DNA from: Lingula anatina
Lineage: Eukaryota > Brachiopoda > Lingulata > Lingulida > Lingulidae
DNA: 37,490 nucleotides
Assembly: GCF_001039355.2 (NCBI RefSeq)
Contig: NW_019773593.1
Coordinates: 40,412-77,901, forward strand
Direction of reading: 5' to 3'
The translations under genes were made by a program, and so were the position numbers. Under the pieces are notes generated by a model that was not told the origin of the DNA, did not search any database, and was given only the letters and a program-made list of their open reading frames with translations. This document shows, in pieces, positions 12,776-23,800 of this stretch. How positions within the stretch are numbered: the first letter of the stretch is position 1; the number at the start of each line of letters is the position of its first letter.

Positions 12776-14130
12776 AAAGCAGTCTAAAAAGGTTCTCCTC
12801 TTTCGGCAATTCACACAATTCCGATAGGGTTAGGAAAGGCTTCCTGAAACTCTCCCGGGACGTTCTACACCCAAACCCAATATAGAGGTGCATTTCATAT
12901 GCTGAAGTGTCAAAAAATAAACATGAATGAATTCAAAATTGTATTCAATATTTCAAAACATATATGTGTATAGAACAAAAATCCGCGACTGTCTCAACTG
13001 AAATTCAATTTTGAATTTTTACCATGTCTTTAACATTACGCAAAGAGCCCTATATGGTAACGTATGTTCCAAAAAAAACGTACGGTAACGTATGTTCTTG
13101 CCACTTAATTTTCATTTTTATGCCGCATTCCGATATATTTTTTAATGGTTCAGTCATGGTAAATTAGACATGACGTAGGGACGTTTTTATAAATATTTAA
13201 ACTGTATCTTAAGGGGCTTTACGCCATCACTTATACTAGGTAACGTATGTTCCCTAGAAAAATTGTCATTATGTTTCATTTTGTTCAAGTACTTGTGTGC
13301 AAGAGATACAATGTTTTCTTTTGCTGACCGAACAATATATTGTGGTTCCATGATAGTTTGACATTTCTGATATAATATTTGGATCATGAAGGGAATTTGT
13401 TTTATTTAATACTTATTTTACTGTCGGTAGGGTGTATTTTCCCCATTTTTTAAATATTCTGTGACAAGAAAACTAAAGTCGCTCAAAAACAATTAACTGC
13501 TCAATACAGAAGATTATTATAATTTTTAGCAACGTTATACTTGTAGGAGATAAATCAATGAACAAAACCGTTGATGACTGAATTTTCAAAGTGAGTAGAA
13601 CGTTTCACAGTTGGACTTTTTGTATTTGTGACAGTAACGTATGTTCTCTTTTAGGGTTAAACGATTAATTATTTTTAATTATTCATGGTTCCAGGAGAGT
13701 GAAACTTTAATACAAGCTTCTTCATGTGGGACCCTAAAATAATCAAATACAGTTAGCAATCTGTGCAGTAAATATTTTAAATAATATGCTTGTGACATCA
13801 GTTGCACCTCTATATTGGGTTTGGGTGTCTACCGTCATACGTCATCTGACGCGGTAATGGAACACTAGGTGACTGTCCATTTGGTGACATGTGCTGGCCA
13901 GAGTGCCAACTCGGTGATCTCGAAGGTCCCATTACCTCATAACCTCTTCGTAAGTGCGTTAAATCCGCCATTGCCTCCGCGACCTGTCGTTTCGCTTCCT
14001 CTGCTTCAACGTCCCTTTCCTTGATTGCCCGCAGCAGGGATTCTTCATTCTGTTGTTTTTCCCTCTCTAATAAGTCTGCTTTCTTCTCCGCAGTTTCAGC
14101 CGTTTCTATAGCTGATTTTAACTCTGAGAG
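12776..14130 (-). pseudogene. Ty3/gypsy-like gag fragment, split by a transposon
   Basis: From about 14120 to 13828 the minus strand reads openly: a charged coiled-coil stretch (SELKSAIETAETAEKKADLL, KERDVEAEEAKRQVAEAM), a Pro/Ser-rich linker, then PLPRQMTYDGR. After the transposon at 12868-13827, the frame resumes at 12867 with TSRESFRKPFLTLSELCE and KEENLFRLL. The YDG-TSWE-F motif followed by a short helical segment and '--EE-LFRLL' is typical of Ty3/gypsy Gag. The N-terminus and the rest of the capsid are missing. Taking out the insert and one target copy leaves the frame continuous, so the gag was open when hit. Family assignment rests on motif memory. Confidence 0.62.
12868..13827. mobile_element. 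960 bp DNA transposon, 25 bp TIRs, TCTA target duplication
   Basis: Perfect 25 bp inverted repeats beginning CACCCAAACCCAATATAG (12868-12892 and 13803-13827), flanked by TCTA at 12864-12867 and 13828-13831. A 4 bp duplication with CAC-starting ends would fit Chapaev-like elements, but no transposase is visible. The interior carries four direct copies of GTAACGTATGTTC (near 13057, 13085, 13240, 13635). Probably non-autonomous. It sits within the gag fragment. Confidence 0.9.
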
Positions 14131-14622
14131 ATAATCTATTGCTAATAACGTTTAACAATATATAGCGAGCTATACTAAGCCCCCCCTCCTGATATGTCTT
14201 ACACTGTTAATTGACCGTACTTTCATATAGTGTGATCACACTATCAGACTTCCCCCTTTTGCACGTTGGAGTTGGATTGTCCTTGCGCCACTGCAAGTGC
14301 ACCTCTTTTAATTTAAAATTTTTTACCATATAAACATTTGGACGCTCTGAAAAATGGGGTTAAAAGGATTTTTTATGGAATTTGTCTTACGGTCACTAGG
14401 TGGGTGAGTTTTTAGTTGTTCTTTAAAAATAGATGTTACTTTAGTATGGCGAGGATATATGCTTAGTTCTTCTTGTGCAACAGACATCTAAATAACTCAT
14501 GGTAATACATATAGCAGTGTTTGGGGTTGAACATCTAAATTTAATTGGTTCCTGGCATATTTTGAGCCACCAAACTTATCCAGTTCCACGTCAAAATTTT
14601 ATTTACATAATGTCGTTCACAT

Positions 14623-15762
14623 AAAGTCGTTTTATCATTTTGCATGTCGAGTTTATCGTCTTGAGATACCGACATGCTTTGCGCGAGATGACGCAATACC
14701 AGGGGTCGTCTCATAACAATCGGTGGGAAAAGGAACTAACGCATCCAGGGGTCCGCTATAGGGGGACAAACAGAATGGGGATGGGCAAAGTGATTTCCAT
14801 GTCGTCGGAAAATTAAAAAACGGCCGTTTTTCATTTCCATTGAAAGATATGGCCAACATGTAATGGAAAATGAAACTCAATTTTCGTTTTTCCATTTAAA
14901 ATGAAAAATGGAAAAACGCAAATTGCCCTCGTTTTCTATGTTTTACCATAAAATGCAAAATACAACATCAACAGATCCCCGATGTGATAGAAAATATTAA
15001 TATCGACCGTTTTCGCGCTTTCTTATTTTTAAAAGGTGAAATAAATTATAAAATACCCTTTAATCTCTGTCTCTGAGGAAATGACGGGATCCAAAAGTTT
15101 TCATTATTCAATTTTCGATTCAAATAGTAAAACGGAAGTCCGTTCGTTTTTCTGATTTTCATTTTATGAATGAATATGGAAAAACGGAGGTGGATGTTTC
15201 GATATTCCATTTCTCCACAGAAGGAGAAAGGGGTAAATTTTGTAATAGTTTTCACTCTCTAGACATGGGAAATAATTGTTTTTATTATGTCATAAAAAAG
15301 TGGAAAAAACGAAAAATAATCTCGTTTTTCCATTTTGAAAGGAAAAACGAAAATCGGGGTTGATTTGTTATTTCATTTTCACCATTTATCAAATGAAAAT
15401 AAAGGCCGTTTTTTTTTTCATTTTCTGACGAAATGGACATCACTTTGCCCCACCATTCACCGACCTCCAGAACAAAAGTTTTAGTGTCAGGCCACAAGGC
15501 GGTAGATATGGATCAAATCCTGGAGGAAGCTGATTTGGGACACCTGAAGGCCAAATTCAGAGACGAAGGGGTAATTACAAGGCTTGTGGCCAGGCACTAA
15601 CAACTTTTTGTTGACGGTGAACCGGGAACCAGTCCTGGATGCGTTAGTTCCTTTTCCCGCCGTTTGTTATGAGACGAACCCTGGTTTTGCGTCATCTCGC
15701 GCAAAAAGCATGTCGGTATCTCAAGACGATAAACTCGACATGCAAAATGATAAAACGACTTT
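14623..15762. mobile_element. Foldback element with about 128 bp arms
   Basis: The left arm 14623-14749 (AAAGTCGTTTTATCATTTTG ... AACTAACGCATCCAGG) is repeated inverted at 15634-15762. A second inverted match lies inside (GGGCAAAGTGATTTCCAT at about 14783 against ATGGACATCACTTTGCCC at about 15432). The centre is rich in CGTTTTTCCATTTT-type motifs on both strands, giving local hairpins. The right side carries about 200 bp absent from the left (15450-15640), including a small ORF. Phe/Lys-rich readings through the centre reflect the biased sequence, not a protein. Confidence 0.8.
15508..15600 (+). other. 30-codon ORF, weakly SAM-domain-like
   Basis: Reads MDQILEEADLGHLKAKFRDE and ends TRLVARH then stop. 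The helical 'L-EA-L-HL--KF-DE-I' pattern recalls the start of SAM-like domains but is too short to call. It lies between small inverted repeats (AGTGTCAGGCCACAAGGC at 15483 and its near complement ending 15598). Possibly a captured exon fragment. Confidence 0.2.
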
Positions 15763-15780
15763 GTAGAAAATACTTTTCTC

Positions 15781-15925
15781 TCAAAATGATGAAAGTGACG
15801 ATCTAAAATGATGTTAGCACCTCGCAAAAAAATATAATTCTTGTCAAAATGATGAAAGTGACGATCTCAAAATGATGTGAGCACCTCGCAAAATTTTTTT
15901 TCTGATCAAAATGATACTTTCATCT
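15781..15925. repeat. 63 bp tandem repeat beside the foldback element
   Basis: The unit TCAAAATGATGAAAGTGACG... AGCACCTCGCAAAA starts at 15781, recurs at 15844, and a third partial copy starts near 15905. The unit's first part resembles the outer end of the foldback arm (GCAAAATGATAAAACGAC), so the array may be iterated termini. Confidence 0.85.
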
Positions 15926-16616
15926 TTTTTGTACAAACGGCGTTCCATACACTAGGACTTTATGTGCTCGCAACTGCAAGATGACAGCAATGCTGTATCA
16001 TAGCAACCACGAGAGACCGGATATTGGTTTGTGGCCTTAAATGACACTTAGGGCTTGGCCTTTAGGGCACCCCGATCCACCACACCTGGGACTTTTGTTT
16101 TGGACAACTGTTCATTTATCATTGATGTTCTTGTTCAAGACCTCGGGCTGACATCTACTAGTACTAGTAGTTACCAGTGGCTTCATTAGCAACGTTCCCA
16201 CAATTCACAGTTTTCAGTCTGTGCATACTTACCCTGAAAATGGTTAGCTCATCTTATCCGATGTGAACAAATGGCCGTTTCTCACCCCTCCGTTTCTTAC
16301 CCCTGATTACTCAGATTACTTATTTACCAGCAATTCTGAAGTCAATACCTTCTCATAGAATTTGAGTAGAGGAGAAATTGTTCAAAGTTTCCACACAAAT
16401 TAATATAGAAAAGATACTGAACATCAAAGAGTTTAATGGTGTATGTGTGTGTGCGTGGGGGGGGGGGGGCAGATACTGGGTAATTAAGAGACAAATAAAG
16501 TTCATAAATCTTTTGATACTCTATCCAAGTGTATATTCTAATCATCAACATCATAAATGTTTATAACTGAACTCAGAAAGAAAACATCTTATTGTAAAAA
16601 ACACAGTGAGAATAAT
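15926..16616. other. Intergenic, GT and poly-G tract only
   Basis: No coding signal seen. A GT stretch followed by a 13-base G run lies at about 16441-16470. Confidence 0.5.
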
Positions 16617-16697
16617 CTAAATGTAATACAAACCCACGCAAATCCACAGAAATGCAGCAACAAAGCATCTTTTTACAGCCATCTTCACATTTCCCAT
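16617..16697 (-). other. Possible signal-peptide mini-exon (low support)
   Basis: A 26-codon minus-strand ORF reads MGNVKMAVKRCFVAAFLWIC then VGLYYI and a stop: basic start, hydrophobic core. A possible phase 1 donor (GTGG/GTTTGT) sits after Val-Gly's first base, and a possible acceptor (TGTTCTAG) precedes the ATG. Phase 1 signal exons are usual in Ig-superfamily genes, but no following exon was found downstream on this strand. May be chance. Confidence 0.18.
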
Positions 16698-17869
16698 TAC
16701 TAGAACACTATTAACACACGTTTACTAAGCTTTCTGTTGGCAAAAGTGACAGTGACTATTGATATTTTTAGTATATTTTCAATTATTATCCAAAAATTAT
16801 TAACTTAATATGATTAAGTATTTGTTTAAAAAGTAAAAATGCATTGGCATGAAGTAAAAGTCTGAGTTTATTCAGTGGGTGCACATTACCTGCGTTATAG
16901 CTTACTCATTACCCGGAAGTTCAATCTAAAATGTAGGATACGGAACTTGCAGAGTGGTTCTAGCTGAGCAGTGGAGAAAATTCATCATTTAAATTGGCAA
17001 TTTCACACTTTTGAATTAGACCAAAATATTTGATTAGATATAATAGATATTCACTATCGAAATCATTATCTTAGACTACTTGAAAAAGTCTTACCTTAGT
17101 CTGGACAATGGTATCCAAAGTGCTTCTGTCCTCAGTGGGTCATGTCTTTAGTGGGTAGGTGCCCACTGAGGATAAAGAGTTAATATAGTATGTTTAGGGT
17201 TGTGTTTGGTCTAGAGTGTTTTCCTGCTTGGTTGTTTATTCTGGAATTACAGGCTTTTGAACTCTTAGTAGGGGGGCATCCTTGCCTAATTGCTTATACC
17301 TCAAGCTAGGATAATTATCCATGAAACTCTTTAAAGACCCACTGAAGATAGCATTTCGGATCCTTCTCCGTCTGGAGGACCAAGACGGTGTCACTGAATT
17401 GCACAATATGGCGCAATATCATCATATCATATCGAAAATCCATGCGTTAGCACTCCTGTTGACAGTTCTGATATGTATTAGCTATGCTAGCGCATGAAAG
17501 CAACGGCCTCAAAAAGTGGGGAATAAGAACTAATTGCCAAACCAGCCGCGGTGCGGCAGCTTTCAAATTTTATTTTACATTTCATCTCCTCAACACGCAC
17601 ATTACTGTGAAGCCAACCAGTTTTCCCATCAACAGAGCTATCACATTTCTGATATCCATCTGTCTATCTACCAGTTTGACGGTCGTAAACTCATACACCC
17701 GCTGTAAAGGCGAAATCCTTTAGATTCAACAAACATTCAAGGTGACAGCCAAGCATGCGGAAACGAGCTCTGTATACGTATAAAAGCTACGTTAGTGCAC
17801 TGAATGCAGTCATTTCAATTAGAATCGAAGTCGGATGTAAAATAAAATAATTATTTATTGACAACTTAC
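16698..17869. other. Intergenic or intron; no supported exon
   Basis: If the exon at 17870-18021 is real, this is its downstream intron. A good acceptor (CGCCTTTACAG, about 17700) opens about 40 codons in phase 0 (RVYEFTTVKLVDRQMDIRNV), but the phase does not fit the phase 2 donor. A short inverted repeat (CTCAGTGGGT and GCCCACTGAGG) lies at 17130-17170. Confidence 0.35.
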
Positions 17870-18021
17870 GCCTGACAATGCATAGCAATATTGTCAGTTG
17901 GTATTACATTTCTTTCAACCTCATTAATTTTCTGACATGTTTCACCACATGCGCTCCTGGTGGTAGAACAAAGAACCAGGAGAATGTAGAAAGCTCGATT
18001 CCATTGATTAAGGACATCCAT
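17870..18021 (-). CDS. Candidate first exon with signal peptide, product unknown
   Basis: From ATG 18021-18019 (context AAAGTATGG, purine at -3 and G at +4) the frame reads MDVLNQWNRAFYILLVLCST then TRSACGETCQKINEVERN and on to CAGGC, where a perfect GTAAGT donor follows at 17869. That is 50 codons plus two bases (phase 2). The N-terminus has a typical signal peptide: short polar start with Arg, hydrophobic FYILLVLC core, and small residues before a likely cut after Ser-Ala. The mature part starts with two close cysteines. I do not recognise the protein, and no downstream exon in phase 2 was identified; the left side is full of transposons. It may be the start of a secreted or membrane protein gene, or an orphaned exon. 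Confidence 0.4.
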
Positions 18022-18090
18022 ACTTTCCACCCACCTCTTTACCCTTAAATTGTAGACAGTAATAAGTTAACAGAATGCACATGATTTTTA

Positions 18091-18735
18091 CTACGGATAG
18101 GGAAAACCCTTTTGTTTTAACTTGCTTCTATGTACGCTTGCGTTTCGGTGGTAAGCCGGAAACTTAATTTAAATTACCTGGGGTAGCACTAGCAATTTTT
18201 TTCGCTCAGCCAAATCACCACTTTTTTGGTCAATTTCTTATCTAAAAGGTTATAATTTGACTAAAAGAAGTCAAATTAAGCCCTTTTTGTTTAGCCAATT
18301 CAAGTCAGTTTTAGCATTTGGCTAAATTGTCGAGTGTTACCACTACCCCAGATTACATTTAATCATTCGCTGGGTAGGCTGGCCGCGTGCCGTCGGAAAA
18401 ATTTAAAGCTTACCCCTGTTTGTTATCTCCTAACCTGTCCGTAGATGATCAAAGGCAATGAAAAGTACACGGCCGATCTACGCCAGTCAACCTATCTTCC
18501 CGCGGAAGATCAAAGGTAATCAAAATTTCAATTCTACTTTTAAAAGTTTACCAAAGGCACGCAACAGGCCTAGCCGTTGAATAAAACGCAAAAGTAAATA
18601 AAAGTACCCACTTCGTTTTTAGAATAATTGAATGCTGGACAGTGATAAGCCTACAGAAAGAATACCAATATCTACATGTACTATGGATAGAAAATACCCT
18701 TTGCGTTAACTGGCTTTTATTTACTATTGCGTTTT
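18091..18735. repeat. Pair of about 55 bp direct repeats
   Basis: GGATAGGGAAAACCCTTTTG...TTGCGTTT (18096-18145) and GGATAGAAAATACCCTTTGC...TTGCGTTTT (18683-18735) share most positions and lie about 587 bp apart. The second overlaps the right arm of the small MITE ending at 18751. Confidence 0.6.
18178..18351. mobile_element. 174 bp MITE with ATTAC duplication
   Basis: Ends CTGGGGTAGCACTAGCAA and (inverted) CTGGGGTAGTGGTAACAC, flanked by ATTAC at 18173-18177 and 18352-18356. The interior carries inverted GCCAAATC/CATTTGGC motifs. No coding capacity. Confidence 0.8.
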
Positions 18736-18751
18736 ATTCCCCGCCTAGGCC
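18567..18751. mobile_element. About 185 bp hairpin MITE
   Basis: Left arm GGCCTAGCCGTTGAATAAAA ... GTAAATAAAAG (18567-18603) and inverted right arm 18713-18751 match over about 37 bp with few changes. No clear target duplication. Confidence 0.75.
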
Positions 18752-20850
18752 CGATTACTGTAGCAACCATGGCTGTCCGTGGTTAGCCGCACAGTAATCG
18801 AATCGCAATTCTAATCGATTTTTGTACATTTGCCTGCATGGCCTTTTGTTCTACCACCAGCGGGTGTAGCCAAAGTAATCAAAAGAATTAATTGGATTGT
18901 CTGGTTTGGTCTTCTTATATTACAGGTTTTCTTTTCACCTTTGAAATGTTCAGCAAAAATGAGGTGCCATGTTCTTTGCCCAAGCCTGCCAAACTTCATT
19001 TTCTTTTCGGCTCTAGCCAAGTTGTCTACCTATATTTTTTTATTACTTTGCCCAGTTAAAAAGGATTTGCCAACACACACTGCCTAAACTGGAAAACGTA
19101 AGCAACTTAACCATGCTTGTGCATTCATAATAATTACTGATTATGTGTAAAATTACGTATTTTCTCTTCTATTGAAATAAAGGGATGGTTTTATGCATAA
19201 ATACTGCTCTCAGGATCCTTGAGTTTGAAGTTTACTTAAAAGTCCTATAGAGTGAATAATTTTGAAATTCTGTGTCGGACTTTTATTTTCATATCTCAAA
19301 AGTCAGGGTTTTATTTATTTTTATTTATGTATCACTTTTAAGCGCTCTATCAGTATTAAAATTTCAGAGATACATTTTGTACCCTCACACTCACAAATTA
19401 GCTGAATAAAATTATTTATTTTTAGCACCTTGTGTTTTTACATCTTCCCTGACAATAGAAAATTTGAAAAACAGATATGTTTTAATATAGGTTTTTATAC
19501 TGTAGCAGTGGTCCTTTATACTCAGTGATTCTATGCCTCTTACTAGTATGTGTCCATTCTAGAAAAGTCACTAAAGATGCTCCAATGTTTTTCCATGACT
19601 TGGACCTCACACAAAGTACCTACTCAGGAAGTGTTCCTCTTTCAAATTAATTTTGTTCTTGGTAAAGATGAGTCATCTATTAATCGATAACGTACCTTTC
19701 AATTGAACCAGGAAGTAAAGTTACTGTACTAACTGTATGCGTCCACGGCTGGAAACAAAACTTATAGATGCCTACATGATGGCATTACTAGTGTGCATAC
19801 ATGGAGTCTCAACTGCTTGGAAACTCAAAACTTAACGGTTAATGGAATTTTATCTAACTTGTTAGCAACGCCCAGCAATTAATTGGTGAGTCACGTTGAA
19901 CAGCACATGCTTATCATAAAATGTAAAAAAAAAATACGAGGATGCAGTTACACAGGGTTTCTTTCAATCTACCAATGCAACTATAGTGTATTAGTGCCTC
20001 TAAAATGATATATATATATATTTCAAAATGTTTAAAATAAAAAACAAACAAATAATAGTTGTCTTTTCTTTTCTTTTCTTTTCTCAAAGTAAAAGGCCTT
20101 TGAGATGACCTGTTGTGGTTACTATTATATTTTAGAGCCTGAGTTAAGCAAGATGAAAAGGGTACATACAAATCAAACGTTGTACCATAGCATCTATTGT
20201 TAGTATAAATGTTGGGCACAGGGTAATGTGACTTTTTATTGTGTCAAAGTAACTAGTTCCTTTGAACCTGTTTATAGTTGGGCCAGCTATCCGAACACTT
20301 TTTTTCATAAACAAGAAAAATAATTAAACCAGAGAAGAAGTATGAGGACATGTTCAGATTTTTCTTTAAAAGCGACAAGAAAAATAATTCACTTTGTTTC
20401 TTTTGATTGGTATATAAAACAATAAAATAATAGCAAAGATTGTTCAGTCATTTATCAGCTATTTATACAGAGTAAGACAACCAGAGCAAGAAATTCTTCT
20501 TTTTATAACATTTTTTTCTTCTTTTGTCACCAACCTTGTTGAAAAATTGGGTTAAAAGCTTACTGTAAATTCTGGGAATTCTGACTCATCTAGCTTAAAG
20601 TCATACATTATTAATCCTCTTCACTTAACAGCAGCATACAGGTATAAATTGTTAACAGTATCTGTGGTGTATGGTTTCATTTATATATGAATACAGCCCT
20701 TTGCTAGTAATATATTTTACAGACTGGGATTCCATAAACAGTTCACTTCATATGTATCAGAAATCAGTTCTGTACTGATTCTGTCTTACCCTAGTCCATA
20801 AGAAATTATTGTAAAAGTATCAACCAGGATAGTAAGTACTAAGGAAGAAT

Positions 20851-20897
<47 letters not shown>

Positions 20898-23800
20898 TTT
20901 TGGCTGGAAAAGGCTTACTCTTTATCAACATTTGATCTGGGTTTTACTTCATTGGTCATTTTTGGTTAACTAAAAAGGTAAATTGGTGGAATTGTTTGAG
21001 AAAAAGAAACCCCCTTCAAAATTGCTGTCATCAGACACCCCAAGCTGTGTAGAGGCCATAGCAAGGATGCCATGTACACAGTTCTTACACTGTGCTGTAT
21101 TCAGCTCAATTCACGAGGAGCAGCTGATAAATGATACACTGATAAATTGCTGTACCTATGACGGATAATGTGGACATATTAGTAAATATAGCCACATCGT
21201 AGTGATATGACCGCTGAAGCTAGTTATTGGACAGACCAGGTAGACATGTGATTTCTGATTGTAGTAAATGAAAAATAACGGGGAAATATTTGTGAAAGAC
21301 TTTGTTGGGTTGATATGCATTGATATTAAGAGAGAGTTATCCTACTATAATTTTTGATTTTATTATTTTAATTGCTTAGCATGCATCCAAATTTTAATTC
21401 AATTCCATTTCTTAGAAATAACTGAAATTATGCTGTCTGTTAGGCAGTTGATCTTAATTCCATAGTTCAGTTTATAAGAGTGCCGCAAACGTTTTATGTC
21501 AGATTCTTCACATGTGAAGTAAAGTACTTTGGTAACCTACCTGCAATTTGAGATAAGAAGTGCAATAAAGCTCATATAGTCTGTCAAACTGAAAAAAGGT
21601 TAAGTCACCTGCCTGTGGGCAGATTTCTAAACACCAAACTAGGGGAGACACCTTATGGCAGACAGTAGCACTAATTTATCAGTAGTGCCCTCTTCTGAGT
21701 GCAGAAAATTCAACTTTGTGTCATTGCAACCTTATCAGTGTTTCAATAACAACTGTACAGACATTCATCAATGCTGTCACAGAAATACAGATTCAAGACC
21801 TGTATTGTCTAGCCCAGTGCCACGTTACATGGTTGATTGAACACAGTTGCCGATTACCTGTTCAGTGGCCATATAACTTACAAGTGGACCTTGACCTGGA
21901 TTTTCATGTCCCCACCAGGTGTTTATAGTGAACCAGAAAGGTTAAAAAGGTGAACTGGTAACCTTATCCTTCCCAAATTGTAAACACTCAAGGCAATCTG
22001 GAAGATTAATCAAGTTGTGTATGCTATTACATTCCTTTTTGCACTTTAATCCACATATATCTGAAGACGTGACGTATTTCTATATTGCCTCATGTCATTG
22101 CTATGTAACGTGATAGCTCTCATGGTTATGTACTTCATTTATCAACCTGTGTCCCCTGCCGGGTGACAGTCCACGTCTTCTAGAGTGACCCCTGTGCTAA
22201 TTGGGTTCAGCTTAAACCTTGATTCTGTGAAGAATTGGATGCTTGTACGCATGCACATAAATAGGAGTTCAGCTGATTGCAATACCCCCATATAGCCATG
22301 GTTCTATGACCACCTCTGTTGTTTATACAGGGGGTCTGGTTTGGTTGGTGGTATTGGGACGGAGGGGGGGGGGGGGTAACTGAGTACTATCACTCCAGTA
22401 GTTACTCTAATTAATTAAGCTAGTTTTAAGTTACACCCGATGAGAACATGATTGTGAGGATTACCACCTCCTGATGAGACTTTTATCATTCTTATGATGA
22501 ATCAGTTAAAATTGATTTTATAACCTTACTTATAATCAGACAAGCCTTTCACACAGAATCCAAAAATTCTTTAATTCTGACAGAGACTAAAGCAGACATC
22601 ACCCCTCTCCCCCTCCCTCCTTCCCCGCAGCAAGTGCAATGTTTGTTCCCACAGTACTCGTCACAGCCAAGGCACATGTTAGTGTTACCTGTTTTTTTTT
22701 TGTTTTTTTTTTCAGTAGCTCATTATGACCAACAAAGAGCATAGGTGATATTTAGGATATGAACCAAAACAGAATTAATCTTCTGGCCTTTTTCAACACT
22801 GCCATAGATTTATTTTAATTTAGTGTTACTATTGCTTCATTACTATATGATGATGAGTAATATTTATTTTGATTATAAATATATAATGCCACCTGATGCC
22901 TCTGACGTGTATTATTTATTTATTTATATATTTATTTAACTAATTATAAAAAAGATTGATTACAGACTTGAGAAGTGGTTGGTGTTGAGCTCACTTTGCT
23001 TTAGAATTAAACTGAGGCAGTGATTCTTTTTTAATTTTTATCATTTCATTTATTATGTTTTTTACTCTCTTAGTTGTTAGCATTTTTATGTGCTTTGCCT
23101 ACTGCAGTTTTTAGAACCTTTTAGCTGATCCAGCACCCCCTCCCCCACCCCTAATCACCCCTCCATCCAGTTCTCAAATTTGTTCTTCCAGGTGTCTGAT
23201 GAACAGTCCACAGAATACAGCAACTCTGCTTACATCAATTATACAAATACAACAGTGTCTGGTTATGAGAACCAGACAGTATTGATTTTGTTGGGTTGTT
23301 CTTTTGTGAAACAGTGTGATATTTTTTGTCTGTTTCATGGTATTAATTAAATTGATTCCTGTGTCTGGATCCACCTGGGCAAATAAAGAGAGAACTCCTG
23401 CATTTTAAAATCCTTTTTACCATAATCACTTTCAAAGATTTTCATTTGCAGTAATGCACAATTGGAAAATCGATTTGCTTTGTTGTTGTTGGCTTTTTTA
23501 TGATGATGATGCCAGGCCTATCACAGAAGTATTTTTACATGTATTTTTGAAATAGATTGTCCTATGGAAAATATTCTTATTGTACGTTAAGACTACTGAA
23601 AATGTGCTGCATTTTCACAAATAAATAATATGCTACTTTAACACTATATTGAATGCAACCCTCCCCCCCCCCGCACATACACAGACGCACGCACAAAAAC
23701 ACACATTGGGTTTATACTAGTCTGAACCAGGGATTTGAATTTGCATCATCATAATCAGAATATCGGACCAGCTAGCACTGTCTATGCAGACCTAGCTTTT

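Larger units (their letters stand above)
12440..14510 (-). repeat. Dispersed repeat, copy B, with gag fragment
   Basis: Matches copy A (7545-8130) in three blocks: 12450-12575 (inverted relative to A), 12676-12790 and 14143-14510 (same orientation as A). Between the last two blocks lies a gag fragment carrying a nested transposon. At copy A these blocks are contiguous, so the gag segment is either an insertion here or a deletion there. Confidence 0.6.

Noticed and set aside
14653-15497. Phe/Lys-rich frames in the foldback element
   Set aside because: They follow the CGTTTTTCCATTTT bias of the core and occur on both strands.
15781-15925. Regular direct repeats considered as a CRISPR array
   Set aside because: Only two to three long, nearly identical 63 bp units with no unique spacers, in a eukaryotic genome.
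17484-17723. 79-codon plus-strand frame
   Set aside because: No start context, splice signals or motif; overlaps a better but still weak minus-strand reading.
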